7,260 bases of DNA. Origin: Chloroflexota bacterium. GTDB taxonomy: Bacteria; Chloroflexota; UBA6077. Position numbers and translations under genes: made by a program. Each line of letters opens with the position of its first letter. Within the stretch, counting starts at the first letter, position 1. This document shows, piece by piece, positions 5,788 through 7,260 of this stretch. Location of the stretch: NCBI GenBank assembly GCA_021806765.1, contig JAJZQR010000269.1, forward strand, positions 1 through 7,260, in the 5' to 3' direction. The notes under the pieces are model-generated. The model was not told the origin of the DNA and did no database searches. It was given only the letters and a program-made list of their open reading frames with translations.

Positions 5788-6534
5788 TTGAACCTGGCAG
5801 AGATAGAGAGACGCGTCGTCGACCGAGGCTGCTTCGAGCGGGAGGAGAACGAGAGGATCTACCGAAAGTTCTTCGCCACCGTCCCGCGCTCCTTCCTGCA
5901 GATCGTAGAGAGGTACCAGCTGGGCGAAAAGAGGGTGGTGGATGTGGGCTGCGGCTACGGCCACTACCTGATCCACTTCGGCCCGGACTCCCTTGGGCTG
6001 GACGCCAACGGCAAGAGTCGGGAGTTCGCCCTCTCCATCGGTCTGGAGGTGCGGGACTGCAACGTGGAGGATGCACTTCCCCTACCGGAGGGATCCGTCC
6101 AGGCGGTCTGGTGCGCCAATTTACTGGAACACCTTGTGGCGCCCCACCTGCTGTTGAGCCGGCTTCACCGAGCCCTGACGCCCGACGGTCTGCTGGTCGC
6201 CAAGGTGCCGGTGATACCCCCGTGGTTCGTTCAGAAGGGGGTCCGGCTGCTGGGCCGCCCCCTCGGCTTCGAGGCCTCGGAGCACATCAACGCCTTCACG
6301 CCATCTACCTTCGCCTTCACCGTCGAGCGGGCCGGCTTCCAGGTGATCGAGAGCGTGTCTCTGGTCCTGGGAAACCCGCTGCTCCAGGCCGTCTCAGCCC
6401 CCATCACTCGGCGGTTAGGCGCCAGCGTCACCCTGGTCGCACGGAAGGATCCGGCCTTCGTGTACCCCGAGAAGCGGCTGGAGTCCTTCGATCCAGGATG
6501 GATGGACGCCAGCTACCGGCCCATCTCCTCGTAG
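5788..6534 (+). CDS. Class I SAM-dependent methyltransferase (Methyltransf_11/12-like)
   Basis: Starting at TTG 5788 the protein has 248 residues. Motif I, which binds S-adenosylmethionine, is VVDVGCGYG (D52 to G58). The acidic end of the second strand is GLDANG, followed by LPLPEGSVQAVWCANLLEHL, the motif region that contacts the cofactor, and by LHRALTPDGLLVAKVP, the usual post-motif helix and strand. A C-terminal stretch (EHINAFTPSTF, then GFQVIE) matches the late strands of the fold. Enzymes of this type in glycan loci methylate sugar hydroxyls, lipid carriers or other small acceptors in the cytoplasm. The acceptor cannot be told from the sequence. It follows the GT4 gene after a 172-base gap holding a repeat element, and its last 22 bases overlap the 3' end of the opposing gene. 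An unrelated small-molecule role cannot be excluded. Confidence 0.85.
   Translation: MNLAEIERRVVDRGCFEREENERIYRKFFATVPRSFLQIVERYQLGEKRVVDVGCGYGHYLIHFGPDSLGLDANGKSREFALSIGLEVRDCNVEDALPLPEGSVQAVWCANLLEHLVAPHLLLSRLHRALTPDGLLVAKVPVIPPWFVQKGVRLLGRPLGFEASEHINAFTPSTFAFTVERAGFQVIESVSLVLGNPLLQAVSAPITRRLGASVTLVARKDPAFVYPEKRLESFDPGWMDASYRPISS
6513..6534. other. 22-bp convergent overlap of two 3' coding ends
   Basis: The plus-strand methyltransferase ends at TAG 6532-6534 and the minus-strand glycosyltransferase ends at the complement of CTA 6513-6515. Both ends read as protein (MDASYRPISS and LKAYEEMGR). There is no room for a conventional terminator between them, so each transcript must run into the other gene. 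Confidence 0.85.
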
Positions 6535-7260
6535 GCTTTGAGGCAGTTCAGGGCCACCCTATCCCAGGTGAAGTGATCCATCGCGTGCTGCCGGGCTGCC
6601 TGCCCCATGCGCGCGACGACCTCCGGATTGTCGTGGAGGTAGCGAATCCTCTCTCCCAGCGCCTGCGGGTCGTTGGGAGGCACGATGAACCCGACCTCTC
6701 CCTCGGGGACCAACTCCGGCATGCCCCCCACCCGGGTGACCAGCACTGGCGCGCCGCAGGCCATTGCCTCCAGCAGGACCAGCCCCAGGATCTCCGATTT
6801 CTTGTGATGCGTTCCGTAGTAGTCGACGTAGACCGAGGGCAGCACGTTCACCATGGCCGTGGAGTACTCCGTTGCCAGTTCCTCCTGGTTCAGGGCCGTC
6901 TGGAAGGTGATCCGCTTGCCACAGGCTAGCTGCTGCAGCAGGTCGTAGTACTCCGGATGGTAGGCCCTTCCGATCAGGTGCAGCTCGATGTCCGGGTCGA
7001 CCCCATCCACCAGGTAGTTGATGCCCTTGAAGGGGATCAGCCGCCCGGCGAAGATAGCCTTGCGCTGTCTTGGCACCTGCCTGGGATAGAACAGCCTGGG
7101 GTTGAAGCCGCCGTAGATGATCCTGGTCTTGTGGGCGTGGCGGGAGTACTGCTTGGCCAGGTAGTTGGAGACCAGCAGGAAACCGGTGACGTGCTCGTCG
7201 GTCCCCAACCGGTGGGCGTAGTTCCGGCCTCCCCCTCCATGGTCGCTGGCGAAGATCGGC
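6513..7260 (-). CDS. GT4-family (GT-B fold) glycosyltransferase, N-terminal part cut by window edge
   Basis: On the minus strand the frame stays open to the right edge. The codons beyond TTG 7208 read PIFASDHGGGGRNYAHRL, which looks like real protein, so TTG 7208 is probably internal. About 248 C-terminal residues are visible. They contain YGGFNPRLF, the hinge strand FAGRLIPFKG with the phosphate-contacting R (7041-7043) and K (7026-7028), and EX7E as E-ILGLVLL-E (6792-6794 and 6768-6770). GGMPELV and GFIVPP, the typical GT4 donor-site wording, follow. The role is transfer from a nucleotide sugar in the cytoplasm. It is transcribed towards the methyltransferase gene, with a 22-bp overlap, so it belongs to a separate transcript. 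Its own promoter and start lie beyond the window. The N-terminal acceptor domain is missing from view. Confidence 0.88.
   Translation of the reverse strand, partial: PIFASDHGGGGRNYAHRLGTDEHVTGFLLVSNYLAKQYSRHAHKTRIIYGGFNPRLFYPRQVPRQRKAIFAGRLIPFKGINYLVDGVDPDIELHLIGRAYHPEYYDLLQQLACGKRITFQTALNQEELATEYSTAMVNVLPSVYVDYYGTHHKKSEILGLVLLEAMACGAPVLVTRVGGMPELVPEGEVGFIVPPNDPQALGERIRYLHDNPEVVARMGQAARQHAMDHFTWDRVALNCLKAYEEMGR

Noticed and set aside
5721..6929. 402-codon plus-strand frame across the methyltransferase and opposing gene
   Set aside because: It is an out-of-frame shadow that runs through two well-supported genes on opposite strands; its residues are R/P/G-rich and show no motifs.

Overview
The window is GC-rich bacterial DNA carrying part of a cell-surface glycan (polysaccharide or glycolipid) assembly locus. 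It holds six protein genes, two of them cut by the window edges. Two signs point to an environmental, Chloroflexota-like bacterium: GTG and TTG starts are used freely, and the gaps hold short GC-rich palindromic repeats of a kind familiar from such genomes. That placement is an inference and was not tested by any search.

Layout, left to right. A 5'-truncated membrane glycosyltransferase of the GT39/ArnT/PMT type (1-1203) is followed by a 156-bp gap with a good sigma70-like promoter. Next come a radical SAM/SPASM-like enzyme (1360-2529) and a 156-bp gap filled with hairpins and heptamer repeats. A second GT39-like membrane glycosyltransferase, paralogous to the first (2686-4476), overlaps a GT4-family cytoplasmic glycosyltransferase by four bases (4473-5615). 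A 61-bp palindromic repeat touches that stop codon. A class I SAM-dependent methyltransferase (5788-6534) follows and converges, with a 22-bp 3' overlap, on a second GT4-family glycosyltransferase on the minus strand (6513 to the right edge).

How the genes may fit together (inference). The two GT4 enzymes would transfer sugars from nucleotide donors on the cytoplasmic side. The two polytopic GT39-like enzymes would transfer sugars from polyprenyl-phosphate donors outside the membrane. The radical SAM enzyme and the methyltransferase would modify the glycan, its lipid carrier or a peptide partner. No substrate can be read from the sequence.

I see no CRISPR array, transposase, tRNA, rRNA, toxin-antitoxin pair or recognisable defence system. 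The points most worth a second look are the heptamer repeats at the 5' end of the second GT39 gene, which appear to be translated and whose slippage would shift the frame; the 61-bp palindromic element abutting a stop codon; and the radical SAM enzyme with an altered GGEP motif lying between two GT39 paralogues.
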